From positions 280,451,221-280,515,220 of the forward strand of contig NC_133658.1 of the NCBI RefSeq assembly GCF_037893015.1: 64,000 nt of DNA. Direction: 5' to 3'. A model generated the notes under the pieces. The model was not told where the DNA came from, made no database searches, and was given only the letters and a program-made list of their open reading frames with translations. Origin of the DNA: Macrotis lagotis. Taxonomy: Eukaryota; Chordata; Mammalia; Peramelemorphia; Peramelidae. Shown here piece after piece: positions 24,360 through 35,457 of this stretch (the stretch's first letter is position 1; the number at the start of each line of letters is the position of its first letter). The position numbers were made by a program, and so were the translations under genes.

Positions 24360-27300
24360 TAAATTTTTGTGAAGGTTCCATGTACAAGTGAGTAAAAGAT
24401 AAACTCTTTTCCATTTCCATTCAGTTTTTTCCAGAGGTCTATATTGGCTAACTTTTCCAATATTCTATTCAGATCTTTGACTTTATTTATTTATTTTATG
24501 GGCTACCCCCTCAGTTGAGGCCTACATTAGTGTAAGTTTAGTATAGTTTTACTATTTTACTATAGTATAGTTTTGATATTTTCACCTATAATTCACTTAA
24601 CTTCTTTTAGGAATTTGAAGGCTAGTCATTTGGTACATATATGTTTAGAATTATTACCACTTCATTGACTTTAGTTCCTTTTAGCAAGATTTAGTTTCTC
24701 TGCTTATCAGTTTTAATTAGGTCTATTTTGGGTTTTACTTTGTCTAAGATGAAGATTGCTGTTGTCACGTCCAATTCTTCATGACTGGATGAGCCATAAT
24801 GTCCATGGGGTTTTCTTGGAAAAGATTCTGGAATGATTTGTCATTTCCTTCTCCAGTGGATTAAGGCAAACTGATCAATTGACTTACCCAGGATGATATG
24901 GCTTAGTCTGAATTCGAATTCAGGTCTTCCTGACTTCAGGGCCAAGGCTCTATCCACTTGGCTGTCCCCTAAATGAGGAAGTTAGGCTAAATGATCATTG
25001 CTAGTTTTATATCCCATGATCCCATAAAACTAAAATTGGGCCTTCTGGAGGTGATCTGGTCCAACCTCAATCCCAGCTTCTTTCCAGCCCCTGACTAAAA
25101 CCACTTGGGAAATATCCTTCTTGGTCTTTTATTGTTATTCATTCTTTTCTGTCATGTCCAATTCTTTGTGACTGCCTTTAGGATTTTCTTGGCAAAGAAG
25201 CTGGAGCAACTTGCCATTTCCTTCTCTAGTTCATTTTACAAATAAGAAAACTAAGGCAGAGATAAGTGACTTGCCCAGGATCACATAGCTAGTAAGTGTC
25301 TGAGGCCAGATTTGAACTCTTGAAGAAGAGTCTTCCTGAATCCAGGCCAAGTACTCTATCCACTATGCCACTTAGATGCCCCTAATTGGTTGCTTCCCCT
25401 ATTTTTTTTATTTCAACTGAAATGTAACAGATTCTGCTCCAGTCCCTTATTTTAACTGTGTGTATCTATTTCAAGTCTGTCTATTATAAACAACAAACAT
25501 ATTGATGGATTCCAGTTTCTTGGGAGAGAACTTATTATTCTCCTGGTCTCCATTCTGGTTCTCACCTAGAAAGAGCCCCTGATTCCTTGGGATTTCAATC
25601 AGTACAGCTCCTCGGGTTTCCTATCCCTTGGGACTGGGAGTGATACTGTCCCTTAGGTTTCCATTCCTTCTTGACTTTCCCTTGAATTATGAATCATAAG
25701 TGGATGTAGGCAATGGAGTTGTCAGTGTCTAGTCCTGTGTCCGTTGCTAGCACTAGGGTCCCCTGTAGGCTGTTTCTGACAAGTTGTCCCTTTACTATCT
25801 CTAGCTTGAAAGTTCCCTAGACTGCTGTTGCTTCTATCACCACACTTTGTCCCACCACTGATGTTTCTTCCACATGGGCTCTAGGCCAGCCTCCACCCTC
25901 ACATCACTGATTCCTCTTTCTAAATTCCTAAGCTGTCCTGGTCTAGAGGAATGTCTCACTTTGATCTTTGGTGGCTGTGCCACTATAGAATTTGATGTGA
26001 GATATTATTTTAAAGTTGTTTGGAGGAGAATGTTGGGAGAGCTTAGCTGAGTGTTTTTTTCTGTTCTGCCATTTTGGCTTCACCCCTTGGAAATCTACAC
26101 CTCATCAACACTTTTCAAAGAGAGAACTATTTTTAGTCTAAAGATCAAATCTCTTTGACACAGAGATAAAATTAAAATCGGGCAGCTCTGTCTTCTCTTG
26201 TCAGTTATCATTATCCCATCCATCCTCTTCCCTCCTCCCTCCCACCCACAGCACTCTTATCTGCTCTTTGATATTCGTTTCCCAATCAGTTTCAAAAACC
26301 CTTTTGAAAACCTTACTTAGTTTTGCCCAATCATCAGATTCAGCTCATTCTGAGCTTTAACCTTCCTGATCCTATTCTGCTGATTGTGCCACCATTTTTT
26401 ATACTTCTTTAGTACCCTTGCTCTTTCTCTACAAATCTTTTAAAAACCTAAGTTGGTGAAGTTCCCTGTGCATAGATCATGTTTTGTTTAAACAATTTTC
26501 TTTTTTCTATTTCATTTCTTTGAGTCATCAGAATCTCATTGAGAATTCATCACTCCTGCAAATTTTCATCCATGGGAACATATCTATTATTTCTTTGAAT
26601 CTTTTGAAATCTGCCCTTACAAAATGTAGGGTACCTGTTAGATTATTCATTCATTTTCCGTCAAATTCTAAGATAGAGTGGTCTCTCCCTTAAAGTCCCC
26701 ATAATTTTCAACCCAGCAGCCATCTCTTTTATGTTGGTAAAAAAGATCCACAAGACAATCTCCTCTTGGTACTTCAAGCAAAAGCAGGATAAAATTACAC
26801 TTTCATTAAGCCTGCTCACATTGGTGAGTGAGAAAGAAGTTCAGCAGATGTCTGGATAACTGAAATGCCTCATCAAAAGTATTTCATGCTCTGTACCACT
26901 CTTGTGATTTGTTTTCCCAAATTCTTATTTTTTTGATGGCATGTAGTACTAAAATTACTATATAATCTGTTTCTACATCTATTGATCTTCACCCAAATGT
27001 TCTTCCCACCATGTATGTACATTTGAGTCTTTTATTATGTCACATGAGTAAGTCTTCCTGATATAAAGTGCTACCCCCTTCATCTTTTCTTTTTCTTTTG
27101 AAGAAATTAGATCATTACAGAGTTGTGTTCTCATGGTTCTCATTCCATTAACTCTCAGTGATATTTAAGAGTCTGAAAATAACTTTCTTGATTTAGGATC
27201 TCTACATCATTTTGTTTCTTACCCATACCTTAGGAATTTGTCTAGACACTTGAGACCATGGATTTTATTGATTCCTGTCTTGGATCTTATCCTCTAAGAA

Positions 27301-29137
27301 CTTCTGGGCACAGTTCTTGATATTCATCTAACCATAATATAATTAGTCTCTATGTTTTCTAGTTGATATACATAGACAGCTCTCTCTCTCTCTTCCCTCA
27401 CCAGTACATTTCAAGGAGAAAATTATAAAACAGAAGAGACAGGATTCAATATTTGATTCTCTTAGTCCAAGTCCAATTTCAGGGCTCTTTCCACTCTGCT
27501 TTTAACCCTCTGTTCTTGTGGTATCTCTTCATATATATGGATTTACTAACTGTCCTAGGCTTTCTCCTTAGGTTAGTCTAGTCAGTGCAAACGGATACCT
27601 CCTGGCAGTTGGGGGCTTTGATGGAGTGGTACATTTGGCAACAGTGGAGGCTTTTGATTTTGAAGCCAATCAATGGAGGTGAGTTAAGTCAATTTTCACT
27701 TCTCATACACTCAGAAACCCAAGTGAGGCAAGTTCCAGATTTTGAATACTGGCATCAGTTTAAGGAACTCTGTATTTCCCAAGTGAACACTAATGAATCA
27801 CTAGGACTTTTATCATCATTTCTATACTCTTAATCTACAAACTGTTGGGAAAATCTTTAAGAACCAGTTTATGTGATTTACAACAGCTTCTTCCCTCATC
27901 CCCAGTTAACTGAGTGATGTAAGAACAATACAAATACACAAGAATCTGAACCACATGGACTTTCTCATTGCAATGATTTGGATACAGCACCATCAATATG
28001 TTCAAAGAGCTTAGTCTATACTTTCACATGGACCATCCATTCTGTCTGAATCAAATGAAAGAACAAAGGATCAAATGAGATGTTCTCTGTAGAGTGATTA
28101 GCACAGGATCCAGCACATAGCAGGGGCTATTTGAATTCATCCCTAAATACAGAGAAGGAGTTAAGGGTCATTGGAACAAAATGAATGGCGCATATGTCCA
28201 TGTGAAAAAGTCCATAAGTCACCTGGATGTGGGAAAAAGTAAATAACCACAAAATAAAACCTTATAAAAGGTTGCAGTTTTGGTGAAGTTCATAGAATCA
28301 TAAAAGGAGAGTCAGAAGGGGCCTCAAAAGTCATTTATTCTAACCCCCTTATTTCAAGGATTGGAGATGTTAAGTGATTTGACCAAGATAACATGTATAG
28401 GGAGCAACAAAAACAGGATTTGAACTCCAGGCCTCTAACTAAATCCATGGCATTAAACTGTCCCCATTAGAACAAGGGGTCTTATCCCTATGAAAATCAG
28501 TTAGCCTCACTATCTATTGACATAGGCTAACACTGACCAGAGACTGAGTGTAAATAAAGCCCAGCCATATCTAAAACCTAACCCTTCCAGACTCTGGCAG
28601 ATAATGATGAATGAATAAAGCATTTATTAACCACTTACAAAAGGTAAACCACTGTGCTAAGTGAATGCATTTACCTCTGTTATAAACTAACTAAGGACTC
28701 TGAATGGAATCTCATCACATGAACCATGTCTAGGAACCTTTTGTGCCCAGGACAAGAAACACAAAACATGCCCTCAACTCATTGTGGGGGTACTAGAGAC
28801 CCCAGGGGCTATTTCTGTAGAAACCACAAGGAATAAAGGGTAGGGGAGAGCAGCAGAGAGTTTGGAGGAATGAGAAATCTCCTTAATTTAAGTAATAATT
28901 CTTGCTAACTAGATAAAAGTGCTATTGATTATACTCTAAATTTTGGCACCCTTTGACAAAATTCACCCTGCCCAAATTACATTCCTGTTCACCACTCATG
29001 TGAACAAGACAGGGAATCACAAGAAATAAGAGACATGTAGTTCTAAACTCGGCCTATTTCTATATTCCAGAGTATTTGGCAACATGAAGAATCGGCGTCC
29101 AGGAGGAGGTGTGGGTGTCCTGAAGATGACTGTTTAG
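7056..29137 (+). CDS. KLHL20-like kelch-repeat gene (spliced, 8 coding exons proposed)
   Basis: Joining 7056-7072, 7837-7928, 10928-11114, 14826-14969, 16134-16267, 18731-18939, 27572-27678 and 29071-29137 gives 957 nt, that is 318 codons plus TAG. Every junction is GT-AG and in phase. The protein is a six-bladed kelch propeller: Gly-Gly pairs fall at residues 38, 86, 134, 181, 228 and 275, and the blade Trp at 60, 107, 155, 202, 249 and 296, so the period is 47-48. From recalled sequence the closest relative is KLHL20. The shared features are [32 protein letters not shown] and the [10 protein letters not shown] tail, in the same blade order. KLHL20 is a CUL3 ubiquitin-ligase adaptor with BTB, BACK and kelch domains. 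No BTB or BACK exon was found in this window, so either the 5' part lies upstream or the gene is kelch-only. Divergence from KLHL20 is too great for it to be the KLHL20 orthologue itself. All six blades are intact, so it does not look like a pseudogene. Confidence 0.85.
7837..7928 (+). CDS. Kelch gene exon: linker and first kelch strand
   Basis: The acceptor is TTACAG at 7831-7836 and the donor is GTAGGA at 7929. The exon encodes a Gln-rich linker (residues about 6-36) ending in MDLLFA, which joins to VGGC in the next exon. The corresponding KLHL20 segment is the linker before its first blade, ending EVLFAVGG. The Gln-rich part is not conserved with KLHL20 as I remember it. Confidence 0.8.
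8560..8850 (+). mobile_element. MIR-like SINE in kelch intron
   Basis: 'cagaaagacttgagttcaaattc', 'taagttccttaacc', 'gatgttgtgagaatcaaataagat' follow the MIR order. Around it, 7929-10927 is intron with an AAT-rich tract at 9380-9600. Confidence 0.6.
9977..10112 (+). mobile_element. WSINE-like SINE
   Basis: 'aggtggcatggtggatagaat', 'ccctggagtcaggaggacc', 'tgtgcaagtcacttaac' and an A-rich tail. A second MIR-like copy follows at about 10145-10345. Confidence 0.8.
10928..11114 (+). CDS. Kelch gene exon: blade 1 to start of blade 2
   Basis: It follows the acceptor TTTCCAG and ends at the donor GTAATC (11115). It encodes residues 37-99, with VGGC at 37-40, the blade Trp at 60, and then the second blade's [18 protein letters not shown]. 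The phases are 1 in and 2 out, matching its neighbours. Confidence 0.92.
12268..12486 (-). mobile_element. MIR/tRNA-core SINE
   Basis: An antisense copy containing 'tgcatttatatagtgcctccc', 'catgcagctagtaagtgtctg' and 'ctgtgccaccgagctgcc'. The rest of the intron 11115-14825 holds more faint MIR-like pieces (11750-11870 and 13455-13640) and no exon that I can see. Confidence 0.65.
14826..14969 (+). CDS. Kelch gene exon: blades 2-3
   Basis: The acceptor is CTCTAG and the donor is GTATGG (14970). It encodes residues 99-147: YDPKINEW, a DVAPLAES loop, and then [19 protein letters not shown]. The YDP..N.W and VGG..G signatures are typical of kelch. The exon is exactly 48 codons, one blade long. 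Confidence 0.93.
16134..16267 (+). CDS. Kelch gene exon: blades 3-4
   Basis: The acceptor is TTTCAG and the donor is the consensus GTAAGT (16268). It encodes [20 protein letters not shown] and [16 protein letters not shown] (residues 147-192). The GGSDG.SPL stretch is one of the strongest matches to KLHL20. Confidence 0.93.
16828..16982 (-). mobile_element. WSINE-like SINE, near full length
   Basis: A complete antisense copy from 'ggttaagtggcatgcccaagg' to the head 'cactgcgccacctagccacccc'. Confidence 0.92.
17780..18240. mobile_element. Old LINE-type interspersed repeat
   Basis: It shares an ordered series of phrases with 32400-32830: 'gcattcttacagaaagtg', 'gaaaatcagtttgacat', 'ctattgcaatagttcagtgtgtgaggtgatg'. 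It is therefore another copy of the same ancient family. Confidence 0.5.
18282..18341. repeat. (GA)n microsatellite
   Basis: About 30 GA dinucleotides, 390 bp before a kelch exon. Confidence 0.97.
18731..18939 (+). CDS. Kelch gene exon: blades 4-6
   Basis: The acceptor is CTTTAG and the donor is GTAGGA (18940). It encodes residues 192-261: [46 protein letters not shown] and RSKRNK. The intron upstream happens to stay open in this frame, so a raw open frame starts at 18508. Residues before 18731 are intronic. Confidence 0.93.
19690..20400. other. Unique intronic sequence with a 139-codon open frame
   Basis: The stretch looks free of recognisable repeats and contains an open frame at 19889-20308. 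I see no homology, no domain and no good codon pattern, and opposite-strand frames are equally long. Most likely non-coding intron. Confidence 0.3.
20430..21680 (-). mobile_element. CR1/L3-type LINE relic
   Basis: Antisense phrases such as 'gaccatgtgaaaattttatgagcttg', 'ttcttggggcactca' and 'aagtgctttgctaatcc' occur in the order of the widespread CR1/L3 reverse-transcriptase region. It is heavily decayed and split by a short TA/TG-rich tract near 21185. Confidence 0.45.
22590..22690. repeat. (ATT)n AT-rich tract
   Basis: Mixed ATT/AAT triplets that form an inverted pair ('attattatt' then 'aataataat'), so it can fold back. Confidence 0.85.
24317..24355. repeat. (AT)n microsatellite
   Basis: About 19 AT dinucleotides inside the L1. 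Confidence 0.95.
24765..24971 (-). mobile_element. MIR-related SINE inserted in the L1
   Basis: An antisense copy from 'cacgtccaattcttcatgac' to 'ctctatccacttggctgtcccc'. Clear L1 sequence lies on both sides. Confidence 0.75.
25128..25382 (-). mobile_element. MIR-related SINE inserted in the L1
   Basis: An antisense copy of the same family as 24765-24971: 'tgtccaattctttgtgac', 'tgccatttccttctct', 'cttgcccaggatcacatagctag', 'ctatgccacttagatgcccc'. Confidence 0.8.
26100..27540. other. Intron remainder; probable old LINE debris
   Basis: AT-rich, diverged sequence with faint likeness to CR1/L3-type antisense repeats around 26300-27250. No exon signature was seen before the acceptor at 27571. 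Confidence 0.3.
27572..27678 (+). CDS. Kelch gene exon: blade 6
   Basis: The acceptor is TCCTTAG and the donor is the consensus GTGAGT (27679). It encodes [18 protein letters not shown], then [12 protein letters not shown] (residues 262-297). It lies 8.6 kb from the previous exon, across an intron filled by an antisense L1. Confidence 0.92.
28270..28490 (+). mobile_element. Old LINE 3'-end or MIR-type relic
   Basis: 'gaatcataaaaggagagtcag', 'taagtgatttgaccaagat' and 'ggatttgaactccaggcctct' are in the usual order of these 3' ends. It lies in the last kelch intron. Confidence 0.45.
29071..29137 (+). CDS. Kelch gene terminal exon
   Basis: The acceptor is ATTCCAG. It encodes residues 297-318, [21 protein letters not shown], and stops with TAG at 29135. 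The strand closes the propeller in the usual velcro fashion. The tail after KMT is one residue, shorter than the KLHL20 tail as I remember it. Confidence 0.9.
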
Positions 29138-29173
29138 AACAGCCAACACCAAAATTATTTGGAATGAACAAAG

Positions 29174-29184
29174 AATAAAATAAA
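29174..29184 (+). terminator. Kelch gene poly(A) signals
   Basis: Two overlapping-spaced AATAAA hexamers (29174 and 29179) lie about 37-47 nt after the stop codon. They imply a very short 3' UTR. Confidence 0.6.
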
Positions 29185-29199
29185 CATTTTCAGAAGCCT

Positions 29200-32140
29200 C
29201 ATCTACTCATATGAGAACCATGGAGAGAGTTCAGAGAAGACTTCAGGTTCCCTATGCCCTATGAATATAGAGAAAATTAGATATAGAACATGATAAGAGC
29301 ATTGACTTAACAGATGATGTCTTCTTAGGTGACTTTTAGGAAAGTACAATGATATCATATTCAGCATCAGCCCTGGACAAGAAGAGGATCCAAGTCAAAA
29401 AGGATGTGTTCTCCCCCAAAAAACCTTCTTGTCAATAATACTTATAGATATCCTGCCATTTCTCCATTATCTGCAGGCCAAATCATAGAATTCAGAGGTG
29501 AATGGGACTTTAGAGATCATCTAATCTAGTGATTACCAACCTATGGAACCCCTGTAGACTCTTTTGGACCCGTGAACTATTTTGAAAGCCATAGGGTTCT
29601 TTGAAAAGAATTCATCTCATTAAATGATTCAGTATAATAAATAAGCAAACACACCTTTCTAGATGTAATGGCTTAAACTTTTATGTACTATTTTCAAATA
29701 TAACTAGATGCAGCTGTGAATAATAGGCACAAATTCATAAAAGTATGAAATTCACAGCAGATTTTATCTGCACTAAAGAGTGATAGAAAAATACTTGAGG
29801 GTAAGAGTTATATGGTCAGATAAATGATAGGAACTTGGTTGCTTCCTCAGGTTGCTGTACAGAACATCATACTTGATAGGATGTGAGAGGACATATAATC
29901 CAACCTATATCTGAAGAAGATTCTCTCATGAAACCTACCCAATTAAATCTTTTCAAGACAAATTGAATTAGAATAAATAAAGGTAGAAAAGTGGATAAAA
30001 ATGAAGTGAAAGCCACTACTTCCCAATATAACTCCCTACATTGTTAGGAAATTTTTCCTTATACCAAACCTAAATTTGCCCCTCAATAGTTCATGATCAC
30101 AATTGCAGAGCTACAAGGAATATTGAAAGTCATTTCATCCAGCTTCCCCATATTAAGTGTGAGGGAACTGAGTCCCAGAAATGTTAAATAATTTCTTCAA
30201 GGTCACATGGGAAAGGGGCAAATCCAGGAAGCAAATAAGAGTTCCCTAACTCCAAATTCAGTGCTCTCTGTCCCCTAAGCTTCCTCCACCCATTTCTAGC
30301 TCTGCTTTTAGATAAATACTACATTTCCTATGACAACAGTTCAAATAGCTGAAGAATAACTCTCTTTATCTCTCATCTCCAGATCTCTTTTCTAAGTTAA
30401 ACATTACTAGTTCTTCAGACAATCCTCATATGGCATGATCTCAAGACCCTTCACCATTCTGTCTTCTGGTTTATATATGTCCTTCATAAAACATAGTATC
30501 ATGGACATGAGCAGTATTTTTCACTAAGGCATGTACCAAGAAAACTTTGTTATATTTTAAGGAAAACATTTATTGAATATCTAATCACAAATGAAATCAG
30601 TTTTATTCATCACATGAACTAAAGAAACCAAAACTTGAGGAAATGTTTATAAATGAACAAAAATGTTTTACATTAAATGTGCTTTGAAGTTTTAGCTACC
30701 CCCATAAAGCAGGTGTGCAAATTTTATCATATAAAATAAACTTCCTTTGGGAATAAAAGTACTTTGTATAATTTTAATAGAACAATTCCTATCTGAGTAT
30801 ACATAAATTTCCTTTTCAATCTTATTTTGGCTGCAAATGTATCTTTACAACTAGACCTCTCCCTAAGTTTAAAAACAGGTGACCAAAAAAACTTAAAGAT
30901 CTTTTTTTGAGTATTAACCAGGAACACAAACAATATATTAACCCACAAATAGAAAAGTAACCAGAGGAATCAAATGAGGTAATTGTTGATTGTTCTCAGC
31001 CTTGACTAGAGTCAACTAGAGTCTCTAGGCAGTAGCAGAGGCCTGATGAGGATGGGGGAGAGGATGGAGGAGGAAAGACTGAAATAACTCCAATGAATTC
31101 AAGTATTCACCAAATAAGCCCCAGCTGGACAGGCTAAGCAGCACTTCAGAGAGACTGAAGAGGGGAATGGAGGGGCCTGGGTTGCAAGACAACTGTAATA
31201 CTAGATAGGTTATCTTCCTCCAGACTGAGCAAGCCTCCAAGAAGTTGTGTTAGCATTGATGTGAGAAAGCTCCAGATCCTGGGGAGCCTCCCCCAATATG
31301 AAGGTTTGCTGTCATATGACGATATCCCTGAGCACACCTTCAAACATACCTGCCTATATAAAAGTAATTCTCTGGCTATGGTTTGACCAGGGCAACAGTA
31401 GGATTTTCAAATCCCTAGCTGTGCCTCTTTTACTGCTTTCTAAGGTCATAATTAATTTGGGGGGCTCATATGCCACACTGATACTAGTTTTGTGCTATAC
31501 CAAATCTCTACATCTTCTTCCAAATCAACTGCTGTCTGAAAATGTCTAAAGATGCCTCTCCCAACCTAGTGGTTTATTTTCTAAACCCAAATATAAGACT
31601 TTATATTTATCTCTAATGATTTTAATTTTACTAGATTTAGCCCAATGCACTAGCTTGTTATTACTTTTTGGATTCTGAATTGTACCCTGCAAGTGTGTTA
31701 GCTACCTCTGACAATTTCATCTTCATCCAAAAACAGTTATAAATATTATATAGCACAGAGCAACAAGCAGGTACCCCACTCAAGACATTCTTCCAATTTA
31801 GACATAAATGATAACTCCTTGGCTAAGTAATTATTCCATTCAACCAGCTCCAAATTCATCCAATGGAATGATCTTCCACCCCATAATTCTCTTTTTTTCA
31901 TTAAATAGCATCAAATACTTGGCTATAATTTAACTAATATATAACATTTCCTAATTTAGTAACTGATTAAAAAAAAGTTATCACTCTGGCATTATCTGCT
32001 TCTGATGAAAGTATACTGTGGCCACCACTTTCTTTTGTAGATGTTCACTAACCAATAGTTTAATAGCACAGTCAATTAAGACCTTAGATTAGCTTGTACT
32101 ACTTACCTTCTATGAGCCAGCTCACTGGGAATAAGAAAGA
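29200..32140. other. Intergenic, no gene seen
   Basis: Between the kelch gene and SOHLH1. It contains old 3'-end LINE/MIR pieces (about 29480-29600 and 30090-30300) and otherwise unassigned AT-rich DNA. Short open frames near 31025-31549 overlap one another on both strands and have no support. Confidence 0.5.
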
Positions 32141-32146
32141 AGCAAA

Positions 32147-32306
32147 GGGCAGCTAGGTGGTGCAGTGGATAGAGTACTGGCCCTGGAGTCAGGAGGATCT
32201 GAGTTCAAATGTGGCCTCAGACACTTAATAATTACTTAGCTGTGCGACCTTGGGCAAGTCACTTAACCCCATTGCCTACAAAATATTTTTTTATTTAAAA
32301 AAAATG
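32147..32306 (+). mobile_element. WSINE-like SINE, near full length
   Basis: It starts 'gggcagctaggtggtgcagtgg', has 'gacacttaataattacttagctg' and ends in an A-rich tail. Confidence 0.93.
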
Positions 32307-32309
32307 AAA

Positions 32310-33390
32310 GAAGCAAAAACCAGACCCTATTCTTAAGGAGCAGACAGTCTTGAGTTAAACAATATAAGGACAACTATATTCAAACAAGAGATATACAGGG
32401 CAGATTGGAGACAATCATAGAGGTGAGGTACTAAGATTAAAAAGGAATTGGAAAGGCTTCCTGCAGAAAATGTAATGTCAACTGAGACATGGAATACAAG
32501 GAAACTAGGAGTTAAAGATGAGAAGGGGGAATATTCCAGTCCTGGGGAAAGGCAGGTGACAAAGCTCTGAGATGGAAGACAGTGTGCTGTAATTACAAAT
32601 ATCAGAGGTCAAAGGTATAGAAAGGCTTGAAAAATCAAAGACTTGATATTTGATCCTGGAGCAAGTTTTCTGAGTAGTGGAGTGAGGTGGTAATACCTCC
32701 ATTTTAGCATGATCAGTTTGATATCTGAATGGGGAAGGGACTTTAGTGGAGAGAGACTTAAGACAGGGAGAACCAGTAGGCTATTATCATAGTCTAGGCA
32801 TGAGGTGATGATGGCTAAGGTAGAAGAGGGTCTGAGGAAAGAAGTGGGGTATGAGATGCATTATGAAAGTAGGAAAAACAGGACTAGACAACTGGTTGGA
32901 AATGGGAGGTGGGAAGACTCCTAAATTGTTTTCCTGGAAGGATGGAAGTACCCTCAAAAGTAGTAGAGAAGTTCAGAAGTGAGAAGGACTTGGAAGAAAA
33001 GATGCTTAAGGTTGGCTTGGGGCATGTTGAGTTAAATATGTCTTTGGGACATCCAGTTCCAGATTCCAATAGGCAGTTGGAAATTTGAGACAGAGAGTCA
33101 GGAAAGAGGTTAGGGCTGTACAAATAGATCTGAAAATCATTTGTATAGAGATCATCAAAACCATGGGAGCTAATATGACTACTAAATAAAATACTATAGA
33201 GGGAGAAGAAAAGGTGCTGGACAGAATCTTACAAGACACCCACAGTTAATAGGCATTACGTTGAAGATAAAGATCCAGAGAAGAGACTTTCTTGGAAAGT
33301 CTTGTCAAATGAGAAGAACCAGGGAAAGGAATGTCATGAAAATTGAGGATAAAAGAGCATCAAGAAGATGATGATCAATAAATCAGGCAA
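32310..33390 (-). mobile_element. L2/CR1-type LINE relic
   Basis: A long ordered match to the copies at 17780-18240, 2160-2400 and 39700-40330. On the minus strand the last part corresponds to the LINE reverse-transcriptase region. Many stops, no function. Confidence 0.6.
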
Positions 33391-33528
33391 TGTATTCAAA
33401 GTGGGAGGTATACTCATTCCTGACCAGGAGCATATCCTTCCCATATTTCAAGTTGTGGTCCAGAAATGCTAATTCCATTCTAAGACTCAGTTGCCTAAAC
33501 CTGTTGTTCATTTGCCATATTCTAATCT

Positions 33529-33531
<3 letters not shown>

Positions 33532-33569
<38 letters not shown>
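33532..33569. repeat. (CA)19 microsatellite
   Basis: A pure CA run. The stretch 33570-35260 holds no recognisable gene; a 69-codon frame at 34461-34670 has no support. Confidence 0.97.
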
Positions 33570-33571
<2 letters not shown>

Positions 33572-35264
33572 ACCCTATATTTGTAGAGTCCATTTTTTTC
33601 CCAACTACAGTCTTTATTTCACCATTCTCAGAGAATAGTTACTATCATTAGCACTTCTTAATTCTAGCACTGGATGTACATCCCAAGTTGCCTTAAATAA
33701 GTTTTGAATACAAAAATAACTCCAAGGACCTATATCCCCACACAGCCTTAGGGGCACAGTTATTTTTATCAATGCTAGAATTCTCAATTATTTTCTGTTT
33801 CTTTCAACCTGACTCAATTACTTTCTTTTATTTCAATTATAGGCAGATATGATCAGCTGTCACAAGGAAATTGAGTTTTTAAAAGTTCCACAAATGTTCT
33901 GGTTTCCTTTGAGATCCTATATAATTTTTTATGTATTTAATAACCTTATTATAAGGAGTCCAAAGAGTTCACAGATCACCAAAGGGATCCACAGTACAAA
34001 ACTGTTCTGCGTCAACCCTGTTTTTCTATCACAAATGAAGCAAGCTATGTCTTTGTGTGACATCTCTCCAGTTGTCCGTAACTTCATATAATTGTCTGAC
34101 CTTAATTGTCCTTTATAATAAAGTTTCTTTACAGGTTCCTTGGAGCTAAGAAGAAACTGGTTTAATCTTGTTGGTAATGTTATCATACCACCTTCATATC
34201 ATATCAGGAGTTGGATTAGATGACCTCTGAGGTCCCTTTTACTATGGTGCTGTATAATTATCTAAGTTCAGATATTTCCTTGAAAAACTAGATTAAAAAT
34301 TACTCTGGAAGCTCCTAGTGGTATGATGGGATGACCCTGGCCCCATCATGGTCAAAGCAAAAGGCAAAGCAAAATTGAAATCAGGTTCAAAACCAACTCT
34401 CAGTTCTCATCATAGAAGAGTGATAGGATTCTGGAGTGAGATAGGAGACCAACCAGGGCCATGGACCAAGCATCAGGCAGAACCAAGCAGGTGAGAGTCG
34501 CTGCCTCTCTATATATGCATCCCAACAAAGCTTCAAGATTCAGGACATCCAGACAGCCAGGTCACTCCTATAGGGGTGATACATGGTCACAAATGGGCCA
34601 AAGAGTTGAGCACATTTGCCAGAGCCACAAGTATGACTCAGAGCAGGAATCAGGGACAGTGGTCAAGTAGATCCAGGCAGATGGCAACCTATCTCATTTG
34701 CCTCTGCCATATCAAAGACTGATGGATGAGTCCATGATGGTTAACTTTTCATGATGGCATACCAAGTCAATCTAGAGTACTTTGAGCTTGGATTTGAGAT
34801 ATGGGTTAATTCTGCTATAAATTTGCAGACCTTTGAAAATTTGACCTTTTTAAACCTCAATTAATTTTTCAATGAATCAGTTTGTCCCAAAGCAAGAGGT
34901 TTTAATCCCTGCCCTCAATACCTCAAAATAATATCAAGGAAAAAAATTAGACCACCATCAGGAAAGATTTTCTATATGCATGAGTTATTTTTTATCATTC
35001 TTACTCTCTCTGGGCCATACGCCCAACAAAACAGTACAAACAGAGAAAACCATCAACCCTCCCCCAGAGGTTCAAAAGTCAGAGTTATTTGTGGACTTAA
35101 TGGTGAAAAGGCCTTCAAAGAAACAAAATGATAGGATCAGATGACTTTCATCTAACTCCATCAGAACTGCCTGATTAAGCTTCTACTCTGATCCACTTAC
35201 TGAATTGTATCAATTATGCAAAGTTACAAAAGTTTTGCTTCCGCCAAGAAAATTGCTTCTTCTC

Positions 35265-35270
35265 TTTAAT
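35265..35270 (-). terminator. Possible SOHLH1 poly(A) signal ATTAAA
   Basis: The nearest poly(A)-type hexamer on the minus strand is ATTAAA, about 190 nt past the stop codon. No AATAAA was found closer. Confidence 0.35.
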
Positions 35271-35457
35271 ATTCAGTTTTCACTCCACATGGCCCTCCCT
35301 CTTTCTCTCTCTCAAATTAGGCTGCAGCTGCAACCCAAACCCAAAATAAAGTGCCCAGATGTATATTGGTTTCTGTGCAGCTTCAAAATATTTTCTATCC
35401 CCTCCTACCCTCAACCTACTTAGCAGTGATTCCTTCAACACTCAGAAATTACATAGT

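Larger units (their letters stand above)
21830..26088 (-). mobile_element. L1 element, antisense, 5' end present, internally deleted
   Basis: On the minus strand it starts near 26088 with 'ggggtgaagccaaaatggca', the typical L1 5' start. It passes through a 5' UTR (25500-26050) and ORF2 reverse-transcriptase sequence ('gtatcagtaccatatttgtg' reversed, near 23700), and ends with 3' sequence at 21830-22480. SINEs and AT-rich tracts interrupt it. ORF1 is not recognisable and the copy is dead. It lies wholly in the 8.6-kb kelch intron. Confidence 0.75.
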
